The position numbers and the translations under genes were made by a program. Of a DNA stretch of 64,000 nt, positions 47,646 through 60,940 are shown piece by piece (the stretch's first letter is position 1; every line of letters begins with the position of its first letter). The notes under the pieces were generated by a model. It saw only the letters and a program-made list of their open reading frames with translations, did no database searches and was not told where the DNA came from. Source of the stretch: Phoronis australis. Taxonomy: Eukaryota; Phoronida; Phoronidae. The stretch spans positions 248,001 through 312,000 of the forward strand of contig NMRA01000035.1 in NCBI GenBank assembly GCA_002633005.1. Direction: 5' to 3'.

Positions 47646-50600
47646 GAAGTACCCATAGCCTTCTTATGATACTGGGATTGATGATTAATTATTTACGCGC
47701 TATTACGACGATTGAATATATCAGGTGTAACGCCTCGAGCGTTTTTCGCTCGCCAGGAGGATTACGGAACGTTACGCCTTAATTGACCCCAATTGCACCC
47801 TCTGGGAGTTGTTGATTCCCGAGTCTCTGTCAAAATGATCGCAAACATTACTGCAGCTACAAATATTGGCTCACTCTTTTGTGCGGTGGCAGATGTGTGC
47901 TTCAAAAGCGTCGTTTCCAATTGACTCTTGCACGTGTCCTCAGTGCCAGATTTTTTATTTTGATTTGATTCTTGAATAATAAAAGTTTCGAAACATTTCG
48001 TGGTCGGGTATTCACGAATGCACCCTTAGATGAGGCGGGGAAAGTAACTATCTGTTATTGTGGGCTTGTCGTCAACTGATCTTTAACTATATATTAAGGT
48101 AATCATACCAATAATTCCGACTAAAATTTATCTCATCCCGTTGTGTAAAGTAAATTGGCAAGCTTTTGCTAAACAAAAGACAAAGCTACTTCCAGTTAAC
48201 AATGTGACCTGTCTTTAACGAGATTTCGGGACGCTTTTAAAGTGATGACAGAAGACTTATAACCGACTAGTTACATTGATTTGGAACTAATTGTTAATTC
48301 TTGAATACATATGCGCCACTTAACTCGGTTGTTTACATTTCTTGGTCTGTTTGTTCGTCTCTGACAGTCCACGCGCCTTGTGCTCGACTTCTTGCACTGA
48401 CGATCTTTGGCTTTTCGTGTTCATATGTGTACATAGACGTTTAGAATTTACCTAGGGCAAGCAAAATCCCGTAGAAGTTCCTAATTCCTCAAAGTGTTAA
48501 TTGTGTGTAAGTGAGCAGATTTCTGTAGGGGACTGATTTTGTCTTATGAGACACGACTTGAGCAATACAATGCATTTGTGTCTCTGGAAAACTGGAATTC
48601 CGGGAAAACTGAATTAAATGAACACTTCCTGGAAACTTTCCACTTAAACAAGATTGCGAACAAAGAATAAATATCCCAGAGATTTAGTTATCTGAGCGTG
48701 AGGATGTCAATGACCTCTAGGAATTACTGATTTACAAAGTTGGATGAGATATGCTGCCTTTTATGGCCAGCTTAAGTTCATGCCTATTCGTCAACATTAG
48801 AAAATAATATTTTCCGAAGTGTTTCGCGTACGAGCGCGTGCGCCAACATTTCAGGTACATCTGCAGGCGACTATCCCTTGTACATGTGTTCGTTTGTCTT
48901 AAACCAGGCGTTGTGTCCAGCGTTTACATTTTCATTGAAATATTTAGTAGTTGAATTGAATACACGCCGACGTTTAGAATTTTGTAACGCTAGATAAGTC
49001 GGGTTTTATTCACATGATTTTTCCTGTTTTTCTCAAGTGTTTGACATTTGCACGCGCACGTGCCCAATTCCGGATAATATAGGCGTAAAGCGGTCATATA
49101 TAAGTTCAGTCATGTAAAATCATAGCTCCTTAATAAAAGAAGACGCTCTCGTATTTTTAAAAACTTAAAACGTAGCAGTAACTGAGTTATGTGGTCGGGA
49201 AGGAAATCTTTTGCCTGGTGACTTTTTAGCACCCATATTTACTTGATCAGTGCATAATTGTGACCCCTTTGCAGGCAATTGATTTACTAAGATTAGTTCC
49301 AATAAACATCGATTCTTCTGAAGCCCAGGAACCTTTTAGAATGTTGTCCAGAAACAAGTTAAGACCAGGGTCTGTTTCATGAAAGGTGACTTGAAACTGA
49401 AAGTCAGGAATTATTTCATAAAAATAATTAAATTTCACTTGACCAAAAGTGCAGTCTCTGAGGATTTATACATAAGTGATAGTTACTGAGATAATTTCTG
49501 TGAATTATTTCTAGACTGTGATACGCTCATGTTTACTTGGCTAAATCTTTATTCAGCAATGCCGATGTGGAAGTTTAAGACCAAATTATTTTCTGTTCTA
49601 AGGCTTAGTAAGTTATTTTCATGAAAGGAACTCCTGGCGTACATTCTGTAGAGGAAAACGCAAAAACACTCAAACCTTCGCGAGATATCACCAATGCACC
49701 AACGGAAGCACGTGGTCACAACAGCTTCTTTAAAGAGATCCTAAACTAAAAAACTGCAGCTTAGGCGTCTAGTTCCGGGGTGGGGGTGGCGTGGAGTAAA
49801 CGTGCCGAACGTTACTAAGGTACCGTTAACTTTCTATGATGTTGTTTGAAACAACCCGAGAAGAGAGTTTTGTGGTTTTAAAAACACGTCACACCATGAA
49901 CGCAAAATATTCTTTGTCTATGCTTCGATTTCACCATGTCTAGTCGAAATTGTCGTCAAGATGAGTTCAAAAGCAGATGAAATGACATAGACAATATCGT
50001 GGTGTCAAAATTCATATTTAATTTACATTTCAGTCAGAGGTTGTCAGTTCCAAACAGGTAGAAGAAAAGTCTTGTGTTACTGGAGACGAGCGATCTATTA
50101 ATATTTTGTGAAAAGAGAAACGTCTCTGCTATGAATTTAACAATAGTGTTGAACTTAGTCGTTGTGTTTATTACAACTTTTTTCAAGTGCTTTGGGTTTC
50201 GTGCGGTTTGTGCGAATATACCGGATTGTAACACAAAATTTTCGTGGCAAAATCTAGGATGAAAAGCTTACACGTAAGTGGGCTCGCAGTGCAAGGTATG
50301 TAAGCTTACTATTGACGGAACTAACAAAATTAGCTTAACACATAAAACAATTATCTTCAAAATTACTTATTACTTCCACGTCACCAGAGGCAAAATCACC
50401 TGAACTAAAAATATCTAAAAAAACAACCACTCTCGATTTGGTTACTAATCACTCTATTGTTCTTGTGGGCAACGAAACAATCTAGCAATTGCTATTGTCT
50501 CCGCGGTTGTTTTTATTACATTCGAGATAATTAAAGCAAAGTGACTGTGTTTATTCGACTCGTATAACCAGGTATTAATTTTCTTTGAAACGAGAGATTA

Positions 50601-51532
50601 GTTGGAAAATTGAAGTCATCAACGCTTTCGATGTTGGCAAACCTCTCTGACCACTGAAGACAATGAACGGAGATGCCATTATAAAATTGGAAATGATTAA
50701 CTCGACATAATTTTAAAATCGCCATAGTTTGTGTTAATTAAAAGTTCTGTTTTGGAAATGTCATAGATGCGTCGTAGACACGGCGCGTGTCGAACCATTG
50801 TCTTGGTGAGGTTTATCGTCCACTTATTTAAATATCGTTCTCCGAATCAATAGGTAACGCACGCGACCCACGTGCACAGCCCTGAAACTAATTACTTCGT
50901 CAGCAGAAGATTGAAATAAACACAACATTTTTGCCTTAGAGGTGCAATACTAGACAGATAAAAGAAAAATGAACTTCAGTTTCAAACAGTGAGTGAATTA
51001 AAGAAAAACAATAGACACGTGAAATGTATGCGACTACCAGTAATTCATTTCGTTTTAATGACATCAAGAGAAATTATGCAAAAAGTCAACCCCATTGTGT
51101 TTTGAAATATGGCATCTTTTCTTTGAAGATATTTCTTGATTAGGATTTCATGTAATTGGTTAGAGTACCCGTCTTAAGATCTCAAATACGTGTGCCACGC
51201 TGAATTCTTTTATAATTTTCAAATATTCGACCATTTAGCATTACATTTGAAAGAAATAAGCACGACTTCAATAGTCTTATCTTTTATAATCCCGAGTGAG
51301 TGGAAATAATCTTTATGGCCACAATGCCCTGTTTCTTATGTTCTTTTCAAAGCGGATATAAACTTGCTCTCCGGCAAAGAAAGTAATTTTGATTTAGACG
51401 CATTCCGCTATAAAATTTGCCTAAGTTGTTCCTCACTCAGACGAGAAGTGACTTCAGGGCTTGCAAAGAACTGGCGCCTAAAACGACTCGCTGTGACAAG
51501 CCATCTTCTGGAGTCTGGTCTCAAGCAATAAC

Positions 51533-51924
51533 GAATCATACGCACGAGCACCACATCTTACGCCCGAACCACATACGAACGTATGAATCATACATACGAA
51601 CCCATGAACGATGCTTACGAAACCAAAAAATCACGCATACGAACAAAAATCATGCGCACGAACCACAAAAATTATACATACGAACACAAAATCGCACGCA
51701 CGAACATCGAATAACACGCACGTAGACTTTATCGTTTGGTGGTTCGTACGTATGATTCGGATGCTAGTGCTTATGATTTGTGTGCGCATGTGATTTTTGT
51801 GGTGTGTGCGCATGATATTTGTTCGTAAACGTGATTTTTTAGGTTCGTATTCAGCATTCATGAGCTCGTATGCATGATTCATAGGTGGTTCGTTCGTAAG
51901 ATGCTGTGCTCGTGCGTATGATTC
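51533..51924. mobile_element. 392-bp foldback element built from CATACGAAC-like units
   Basis: The ends 'GAATCATACGCACGAGCA' and 'TGCTCGTGCGTATGATTC' are exact reverse complements, and the match continues inward for about 28 bp with one mismatch, then imperfectly to the centre near 51,728. Each arm holds many short repeats of the form CATACGAAC / CGCACGAAC (left), with their complements on the right. No ORF has support. Confidence 0.85.
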
Positions 51925-53039
51925 TATACCTCTGGATTTGGCTGAAGAGCAATTGAGAGTAATTCCGCGATTAAAAGTTATTATTTGTAGCGGAAGGCGG
52001 GTATATAGCCGTTTAAGTGCCACTTTGTTTTTGTTTTGTTTTTTCTAGTCGCCAAAACGTTTAAATTAGTCGAGAACAACGGATGCCACCGCGGAACGCT
52101 CTTTTTGTTGACAGTTCTTAATTTAATCATTTTTGCAACTGAAAAAGAAATGAAACAAAACGGCATATGCACAATTCAAAAATGAAAACACTTCTTTCCA
52201 TTTTCACTCTTTATTAAACCTAAAAACGTGTCACATTATTGTGACGTATCATGTAAAACATCAAATGTTGAATTGTGATTCAAGTTGAAAAATGCCTTGA
52301 ACTCAAAACTGAAGTGAATAGCCTTCGAAATTCTTCCCGTTTTACCGACTGTGAAAGTTTCGACATCATGTAACATGTGATTAGACGTAGAAGATTACAG
52401 GTTACATTTATCATCTCATGTCGCTTATAACCGAACAAAGGATGTTTTGTGTACGATCCTAAAGATGTCACTCACAGACTATTTTGTTCTGTAAGGCTTA
52501 CTTTCACCATAGTTAAACTACAGAAGAGATTTAAGAGAGTCCTGCCTCTTCAGTTTTGGGGAAATCGTCAAATGCATTGCAATATCAACAAATTTAAGTA
52601 AAGCAAATATCCCCAAATCAACACTTCTTTTATCAAAACAGTCATAATGAAATATAGACATTTAACTCAGCGTTACCCAGATGCGTCAAAATAGCCAAAG
52701 CAAAATAAAATAAGAACGCATTGCTTTAATCCATAAATGTAAAGAATAAGACCTATGAGCCTCGTTTTAACCAAAGTATGACCATAGACAACAAGTGCTA
52801 ACTTGCCTTATGTCACGACACGATTTTTGTCACGCGTAGCAAAATGTAATCGTTTAAAGGTGACCTCAACCGTTTTTAATGTTACGTTTAATACAAATAC
52901 GGATTCCTGGTTATCTCGGAGATATATTTTCCACGTTAAATACTCTTCTCTGGCGAGTATTCGTTATCCATTAAAAATATAAAAAGTGACGTGAACAGTC
53001 CAGTAAAAGACCTGGGTAGACTTTAGTAGCTGTCTCGCG

Positions 53040-53158
53040 TCTAGAAAAATTTAGGTAAAATCACGTGTTCTTATTTAAAATGCACGGCACTATCTCACAT
53101 AATTTCGCAAAGTCTTGCTTTTAGCGAGGTCCTTGCGTAGATCCTAGCGTTACTGAAC
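53040..53158. mobile_element. MITE family G, copy 1 (degraded left end)
   Basis: 'ATCTCACATAATTTCGCAAA', 'GTCTTGCTTTTAGCGAGGTC' and 'TAGCGTTACTGAAC' match the intact copy at 63,679-63,816. Confidence 0.65.
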
Positions 53159-53504
53159 TCTACCCATCATGAGTTCCACACTGACCAAACATAATGTTCT
53201 ACTTGCTACTGTTGCAAACTGTGTCTACTCAATGAAAGTGTATGCAGGACCGTGATGTTGACAGTTTGCTGGGGATTGTAATTAACAGGAAAACGTCTCT
53301 CCAAAAAACCAGGGATTTGCATTCGTAGAAAATGCAATTTAAAATATAACTGTTTTCCTCGTCTATTATAAAAAAAACGATTGCTATTCCCTTTAAAGGA
53401 TCATTTTAACGTTGTTTAGCAGTCGATTTTGAATTTTTATCTGAAACGCTTTGGAGTTAAAACATTACAACGGTAGTCCGATCTTGAATTGTTATTGAAT
53501 GAAC

Positions 53505-53725
53505 TGGAAATCCAAGTCACAGGCAAATGCGCCATTTTCGAATTCTCAGTTGTAGGGTTGATGAACCCCAATAAACTGTGGAGCGTTTTCTTGAGTCGCT
53601 GATTGCTTCAGTGTTCTTGATGGTAACAGAAATAGAATCCGATAGGAAGTATTTTGAGACCGATTTTGTGAGAGTAAAAGGCCTTACTCCATTTTTTCTA
53701 AACAGGGCGAAATGCAGATTTAACG
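53505..53725. repeat. Dispersed repeat family A, copy 3
   Basis: The longest copy: it links the left part shared with 121-310 ('AAGTCACAGGCAAATGCG', 'CAATAAACTGT') to the right part shared with 44,750-44,935 ('GGTAACAGAAATAGAATC', 'GGCGAAATGCAGATTTAAC'). Confidence 0.5.
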
Positions 53726-54083
53726 TTTAACACTTGCCACTGTGTGAAAGGATCATCGACACTCGCCACTGTGTGAAAGATATCAACGAAACTCAACGCT
53801 AGAATACAGGTTTAACAGTTTTGGGTACATACACACTCAAATACTCACCTTCAACATAGGTGCAGTCAAACGTTGGAAAGCTGCTCTAAAATCAAATAAA
53901 TTCGTGTACTGCTGATATATGCAAACTGTTTTTAAAACATTATCATCTGAAGGAAACTCGTTTCATAATTTAGATAACCAGAAAAGAAGGAGTAGCTTTA
54001 AATTGATGATTTTTAAACTAGAAAGTTTGATTTTAGATAGACATTTGAAGTTGTTGCGACACATGTTGTCCCACTACATACCC

Positions 54084-54140
54084 GTGCGACAATATACTCC
54101 AAGTGCGACAATATACTCCAAGTGCGACAATATATGCCGT
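54084..54140. repeat. 19-bp tandem repeat, 3 units
   Basis: The unit 'GTGCGACAATATACTCCAA' starts at 54,084, 54,103 and 54,122. Flanking sequence to about 54,240 has more scattered 'GCGACAAT' words. Confidence 0.85.
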
Positions 54141-57100
54141 CAACATCGATACATATTGTTGTGCGGGCGACAATGTGTGTTGCGGCTCACGACATACTAC
54201 CCGCAGCCGACGACAATGTGCACGAGCGCAGCAATATATGCAACAGCAGTCTCGTTCGGCTTGCATTGAGCGAAACAGTTGGTCCATCAATTTGGTAGTT
54301 GCTGAGTATGTTACTCCTCAGACGGATACTTAGGACAGCACACAAAAAAGACCTATTTTTGGGAGGCTCAATGAAAAAGTCACCCACTCATACAAGCTAT
54401 ATCAACGTTTAGGTTTTCTATCTTTAAAAGTGACCATATTGTTGGGAATATCCGAAAAAAACACCCAGTAGGGAATTCAATCAGAAAACTTACACTTTGT
54501 TTTAGGGAATGTGGACGTGAAAAAATACCAATCTGAACGGCACTCCCGGGCGCACCTATGGAGTATCCCGTGATGGTTACCCTCTATAAATGTGGTATAA
54601 AATCTACTACCCTTTCTTCACACTTTTTGCATTTAAATACTAAAAAATCAAAAAGTCATTAATTTACATGTTCTTATCGTTTTCTTTCGAGGAGCCCGGA
54701 CGCCCTGTTTGGCATAAAGTTTCCCTTCGATTTTGTATCGTCTCCCCATGATCTTGGATCCGCGCCTGTTCAATGGACTCATTTTCATGTCACGTGGAGC
54801 TTGTCTGACGACTAATAGATCGGGAAGGTTAGTTAGTCCAAACAAACTTCATCTGAACAATTTAGTTGCTAAGCTGTGGCACGTGCGCCACTGCACACGC
54901 TTTTGTTTATCTGCGAAGGTAAACGTGAGCTGAAGACTCGTGGACTAATTAACCATTTTGGTAATTAATTTATGTTCTCTTGATTTGTGCGGGTTGCTCT
55001 TAGAGGCTCTAATCATTTGTGTCTAAATTTGATCATGAACGCTCAAGATTATGTGAGGCTAAGAACACATAGATCGTAAAATTTTCGTTTACATTAGAGA
55101 TTGGCCGAGATTTGGAACTACATTAAGGACAGATATCCAATTGTTTGTCACGTGCTTGAAGCCCTAGGAGGCTACATCGCGCTATCGGTCACAACTTCTC
55201 GTATTCGAATTCATATCAAAGTGTCATTGCTTTCCTATTTACGGTCATCAAACAGGCAGATTAACACAAATAAATTGACCTTCAAATATCCTGTTTTCTT
55301 CCATCAACGGGAAATGGGAGACCGTCGTCCGAGAGGACGACAAGAGAACCTACAAACTTGTTTGGCAATGGGAATTATGTTCAAGTATTTTGTGAAGTTG
55401 TGTGACCTGATTCATAATTTCCATTTAGAAATGAGCAAGAAGGAAGTCACTAATTTGACGAAGAATGATCGTACATGTACGTGAACATTCATCGCCTTTT
55501 TCTACGCGAAGTTAACTCTACTGAATGTGTAATATCATAAAATTACTCACAACATCTTGGCACATACAACGTCAAATCATTCCGTTGACGTTGACTGTAA
55601 ATTTAAACGACCTCGTCGAAACGCGACCGAAAACGTAGTGACTAAGACATGAAATACAGTGCACATGCTCATGGGTTTTCAATGATCTATTCTGCGTGCA
55701 GTTTCTGCTCGGCCTTAGTGAAGTTTTTATGACAACTACATGGATTTCTACACATATTTAACAATGACGTGGAACGGTTTTCCTGCTTTTGTTTTGTTTA
55801 AATTGCAAAAACATGACTGCTAATGGTAACGCTGTCATTGGACTTCGGTTGTCGCTAGAAAAACGAAATCTTAACATTAGTGAAGTGATACGTAGAAACA
55901 ACGGTTCTCGATTTCCAAAAATCTGTAGTCGAAACCATGTTATTGGTGATGAATTGTTGTTTTTTTTCAGATGGTGCTTCTAAAAGCGAAATGTTGCTCA
56001 CGATCTTGTTCATATCTGCGCACTGTGTCGTGTCCACGAAATGCAGTTATTGTTTAAAAAATCAAATATTTGTATTTCTTAGTGCAGTCTGTGTCCTGCT
56101 TGTAGAATAATCAGTTATAACATTTGTAAACCATACTTTCGTAGTTCGTGCTTATCAAAATTAGACTAATACCTTTGTTACCACGTGATTAATAACTCAC
56201 CTGCTCGGAAAAAATCTTTCGTCAATTATCAATTACTAATTATCTGGCTATTTTTATGTTTCTTTTTTTCAAGCCCCGTCACGGAACGTTAATAACTGTG
56301 TACAATAACCCTAATATATCGAGAAACTAACAATGAGTTGTAATTTATACACGCTCACAATAAAATCATTTACATAAATTATTTTTCTACAACAGCTCGA
56401 ATACAACGCACAGTCGATAGATGCATCGTTTACTTAAGATATTTGTCGGAAAGTAGCAATCTAACTTTTAATTCAAAATTATCTATGCGAGCTACTGCTA
56501 GATCTTAACAAATTAGTATTGCATCAGAATAAATACTTTTAATTGACTCAAGTCACTAATTAGTTCACAGATAAGGCGAGAGTACCAATTAAGCAATGTC
56601 TTTCGCTAACACCTGCATTTTTGATTTTTTTGCAAAACCTGTCTTTTCAGAAACATTTAATCTCGATTCCTGGCGATAACAATATATGCCAATCAAACAT
56701 AAGAAAAATGATATTTCTAGCTGTTCTATGTCCCCGGGCCATTACCACGCCATAGCGGTGGTCATGTTAGTACACATGAAAGTAAGTATTTTCACACAAG
56801 ACGTATAATGTAAGTTTTCTTAATGAAAGGCGGTTTCCAAAATGGAACTATATTGTCGACGATAAAAGCGTCGTTTTTAATGGCTTTTGTAACTTATGTT
56901 CGTATGAAATATCTTTGCGTTCAAAAATTACACGTTTTTCCAACAGTTGTGTCGGCTAAAAATGTTTGCATCCCTCTCCATAGTTGCAGTGATGAAATTA
57001 ATAACCATGCATTTCATTACGTAATTATAATATGCTCTTATGAATTCACGAGTGTTCCGCATGTGGTAGTAATTTACACTAGTTATTTACGAAAGCGTCG

Positions 57101-57720
57101 CGTTCGATAAATAAACACGTGACTAGTTTTGGTCTGCGCCCGATTATTTTGGAAATTTGCGCCTCACTGTTAAGAAAAAAAGAAACGCTCCTACATGATT
57201 GAGTGGAGAGGAAACATTCCGACCCAATTCAGCTAGAAAGGAAAGCAATGGTTCCGACCTATTTTTGATAGCATCAGGTGATATTTTATTTTCTAAAATA
57301 TAAAGAATTAATAAAAGTGCCGCATCACTGCATCGATTTTCAAATAAACATAGATGGAAACGAGTTGTGCTATTATATGACGTTACCTTAGTCTCATTCT
57401 GGACCAGTTTGTCGTTAGATAAAACTATGACGAGCGTCATTTCACACAAAAAACAAGGGTTCATAATTTGACAGGTACTTAAACAATTTTCTTTCATGAC
57501 ACTAAGGAAAAAACAATAGCATTTTCGTTTGTTTTTACAACTTGTCACAAAGTGAACTGAGTAAGTATTTAGGCCATGTGAGTCAGTGAATCCATAGTTT
57601 CGTCTATCCTTGACGTTTCAAAACCTGTCCGATAGCATTTACTAATAACGTGCTTATTTTTTCTCATCTTGATGTTCTTCCACCATTATTTCAGGGAGGA
57701 TGGGGTGAGGAGGGGGGAGG

Positions 57721-57721
57721 N
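57721..57721. other. Single N at a contig junction (G-rich)
   Basis: N follows a G-rich run ('GGGGTGAGGAGGGGGGAGG'). No duplicated flank was noticed. Confidence 0.7.
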
Positions 57722-57835
57722 GGATAGTGTACTTAATTGGCGACATTTGCAGACGTGCCGTGGGCTTCTATACGAAATAATGCCTTTTTCGCGGTCTTTT
57801 TCTTTCTCAATTGCTTCGCATATTGGCGCATGCGC

Positions 57836-58369
57836 CTAAGTTTTGCATAAAAGCCCAAGTAGTGTCCCCTGCAAGGACCCACACATTAATTTGCATATAG
57901 GCACACCCGTGATGACTATCGCTGTGCCTTCTGATGGCAATTTTTTAAAATTTGCCTCTGTATCTTTAGAGCTCCTTGGCGTATTTTCAAGAAATTTGTT
58001 AAATCTTGTAGTGTGGGCATCAAAATCATTGCCAAGCAACCATTTCTGCTTTAATAACTGTGCTTGATTTCTTTTGCATCCTTGTCTAGTGAATTGTCTC
58101 TTTGCCGAACTATTTTTGCGCGGACTCAAAAAATGTCTTCGGTTTCCACAACACGTTGTTCGGCAAATGAAGTGATCCTGCTCGTGGACGAGACGATCTC
58201 GCCACCCGGTGAGTGGCAAGCTCGTGTTATTGGTAAAATTTTCGTGAACGCTCCCAACAAATGGGCCACGTTTATCTTGCCTGAGTGAAATTTCATCTGA
58301 TCGACTCTCTAAATGGATGGGTATCTCAATCTTCCAGTGGCACCCTCGTGAAAAATATTGTCGAGTCAT
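57836..58369 (-). other. Unassigned ORF, 177 codons
   Basis: One of the longest open frames in the window, from an ATG at 58,369 to a stop at 57,836. The product is basic, rich in Arg, Lys and Thr, with no signal peptide, membrane segment or motif I recognise. The opposite strand also has two open frames across the same stretch (57,843-58,067 and 58,064-58,288), so openness alone is weak evidence. It could be an exon of an unrecognised gene, a fragment of a mobile element or chance. Confidence 0.2.
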
Positions 58370-58917
58370 CTGGGTACCTGATGAAGCGCCGTGATATAGT
58401 TTGCAAGCTGATGTTTTACTAAATGCAATAACGGTTGAAGGATTTTAACATCACAGAAGCCTTTTGTGAAATGACGAGTTCAAACCCGCATTGGTAATTG
58501 ACTCAATATGGAACACAACTGCACCACCATCTTCGAACTTCTCTACCATAGTCTTTATAGACACCTTATTCACAGAGCTACCCTATATATTATAAAAGTT
58601 AAATTTTCAACGCCCTTCACAAAATAACACCCGGAAGAGGAATTGCATTGAAAATATGGATAATTTTTTACTATTTCGCGCCATGTTTTTCGAACGTGGT
58701 CACACTATTAGAACATGTTTGATTACTAATTCATCAAGTGTTCGTTTTATCCGAACTCGTTCTTATTTTGTCGTGTGACAATATGAGTTTGTTACTCAAA
58801 TTGGCTTTTAGTGCATTGAATAATACATCACTGAAATCTTTTCAGAATTTGGGGGTATATCTTCCAATACAAAGACACAAGTGGCTTGAAGGACATTCCT
58901 GTCAATTCAGCTCAGGT

Positions 58918-59015
58918 GGGCCCGTGGCTAAGTGAGGTACTCATCGAGTGTTGGACTGTACACTCCAACCTAATTGCCCCTCTCAAGCCAGGCGGAACAG
59001 GGGCTCGAATACCTT
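58918..59015 (+). mobile_element. tRNA-derived SINE-like sequence
   Basis: An A-box-like 'GTGGCTAAGTGAGGTACTC' is followed about 75 bp later by a B-box-like 'GGGCTCGAATACC'. The spacing suits a tRNA with a long variable arm or a SINE head. It shares 'TTGGACT' between the boxes with 47,576-47,645. No acceptor-stem pairing was seen. Confidence 0.35.
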
Positions 59016-60927
59016 GCACGAGAGCTGATTAGTAATAACTAGCTATCATTCCCGCAGCGTGAGCACTGCTGTTTGTTTAGAAAACAATAAAAAATTGTCA
59101 CATGAAGGCTAAGGCTGTGGTTCAGAATCTCGACCAATTTTGTAGCAATGTAAAGACAGACACTTGCTTTCGCAATGATGATATTGTTTTTACATCAGTG
59201 ATCGTGAAATCATTGCCATAGGTTTTGGAGGTGTTCATCTCTTTCTTTCCGTATTTCCCCAGGTCAACCTAAAATAGGCTGCTTCGCTCATCTTTGGATC
59301 ACCATTAGGTTAGCTGAACAACTCTTGTTGCAATACGAGAATGACAGAACGCAGTCTGACGATCATGGTTAGACCTGTAGATATGACAAAGCAGTGTTGT
59401 TGAGCCAGGGTCTGCGAAAGATAACTGCGAACAGCTTGTAAACTGCTCTGGTTGAGCGTCACCGCAGACTGGGTTCTGAGACCGAGCCACCGTTCTGCTG
59501 CAGCACCCCGTCACTTCAAAGTGCGCAGATGCCACCGATATCTGTTATATTTAATTTAGTTGTTTCCTCCCGTGACCACTATTTCATTGTGGAAGGCAGC
59601 TTGCAATGTAATAAATTTCTCAATTTTGCGTCACAGGCTGTGCACCCATACAATGAATGCAAAGTGCAGATGAAGACGACATGGCGAGGCAAATGTCACG
59701 ATTCTCGTTTACAAACTATGACATTTACACTTCAGTAGAAACGGTTGTTTCTCTGTTAGAGATCAGTTTATACTGTGCTGTCTATATCTCGTATAGGTCA
59801 TTCTATGGTAGATGTATAAAGTTAAACGACCCTCCGTCCTCTATCGTCATTGGCTTACCGTTTTTCGATCTAAAAACATTAATACAAAATGCAACTGAAC
59901 ATATTTTTTGAAACGACTTTCCTTGAAAGTAAAAGTTGTCATGCAGTTAGACGGGTGCATGAACCCACACTCACTGAGACTTTTAGATTGGAAAACGCTC
60001 TGAGAAGCATCAAAACATTATCAGTGCTATCATTACCGTTTAATCTCTATCGCCTGGTGCAGCAAAATGCGCTACCATTTTCTCATATGTTTCTCATGAA
60101 GCGCCCCAAATTACACAAGAGGTAAGCTTCAACTTCTTAAGCCCACCATAGGAAGATGATGTAGTGTCATATTACTGTCACGTGACATCAAGTGAGACAC
60201 TCGGTAGTTTAATACGAGAGTTCACTATTGTTGGGCAAATCATCCAGAAAATTGATTAAGTTCGCCTCTTGGTTTTCTTCGAGGAGCTTTCCAATTAGAT
60301 TATAAGCCGTCAATACATATTGTTCAGAACTGTCAAGTTTGTCATGGGGTCTAACGAACCAGCTGGGACTATTTTACGGCAATTTCACGATTCCCACACC
60401 TAATTAATTTGAAAGGCACCATGGGACTATAACTTAAGGAGGGATGGAACGCGAAAGCTCGCCAAAATGTCTTTTAAACAATTCCTGACGAAAGTACCAT
60501 TTCGCAACGTGTACTACAGAGTTATTCACGTTCCCCAGGCGGGAATTTCCAGAAAAAGAGGCACAATTCACGATTTCTGAAATACGCGAAGGAAAAACTT
60601 TGTAGTCACCACAGAGTTTCTAATCGCCCTCCCACATATGATAAACGCGCGCATGCGCTCACAGTCATTCGACAAGCAGGTGACTGACAAGATGAATATT
60701 AACGGCAGATTATCATGTGGGATGGCATTCCGAATCTGTGGTCAACGGCACAGTATGAGGCAAGCCAGTGAAACAAGCAATTTCCTAAGAATAATTCCAT
60801 GCATTTTAGAATGTATTTGAATACTACGATACCTTTATAACTAATTTTAAATAGACATGACTTACACCAGTTGCTTCTTAATGGGACTGGTTGTTGCTTG
60901 AAGTCACCATTGGTCTGTTTACATCAA

Positions 60928-60940
60928 AGGTCAAAGGTCA
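60928..60940 (+). promoter_or_regulatory. Exact DR1 nuclear-receptor element
   Basis: AGGTCAAAGGTCA is two perfect AGGTCA half-sites spaced by one base, the classic DR1 site for HNF4, RXR and related receptors. It lies in noncoding DNA far from any recognised promoter in the window. Binding is not shown. Confidence 0.45.

Larger units (their letters stand above)
44534..57720. other. Gene-poor AT-rich region with small repeats
   Basis: No recognisable conserved exon was found over about 13 kb. ORFs are short; several use non-ATG starts or coincide with repeats. Contents are short repeats and inverted-repeat elements listed separately. Confidence 0.55.

Noticed and set aside
47736-47752. Perfect small hairpin CGAGCGTTTTTCGCTCG, considered as a terminator or histone-type 3' end
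   Set aside because: It has no gene upstream and does not match the histone stem-loop sequence; small hairpins are expected by chance.
51417-52023. ORFs on both strands across 51.4-52.0 kb with His/Thr/Arg-rich repeats
   Set aside because: They are shadows of the foldback element's short repeats; the two strands encode near-mirror products.
55101-55484. Plus-strand ORF of 127 codons
   Set aside because: It opens at TTG rather than ATG, has no recognisable motif and lies in AT-rich gene-poor sequence.
58064-58288. Plus-strand ORF with a faint resemblance to a retroelement or galectin-like segment
   Set aside because: The resemblance is a few residues only, with no conserved signature motif, and the frame ends without a supporting splice site.
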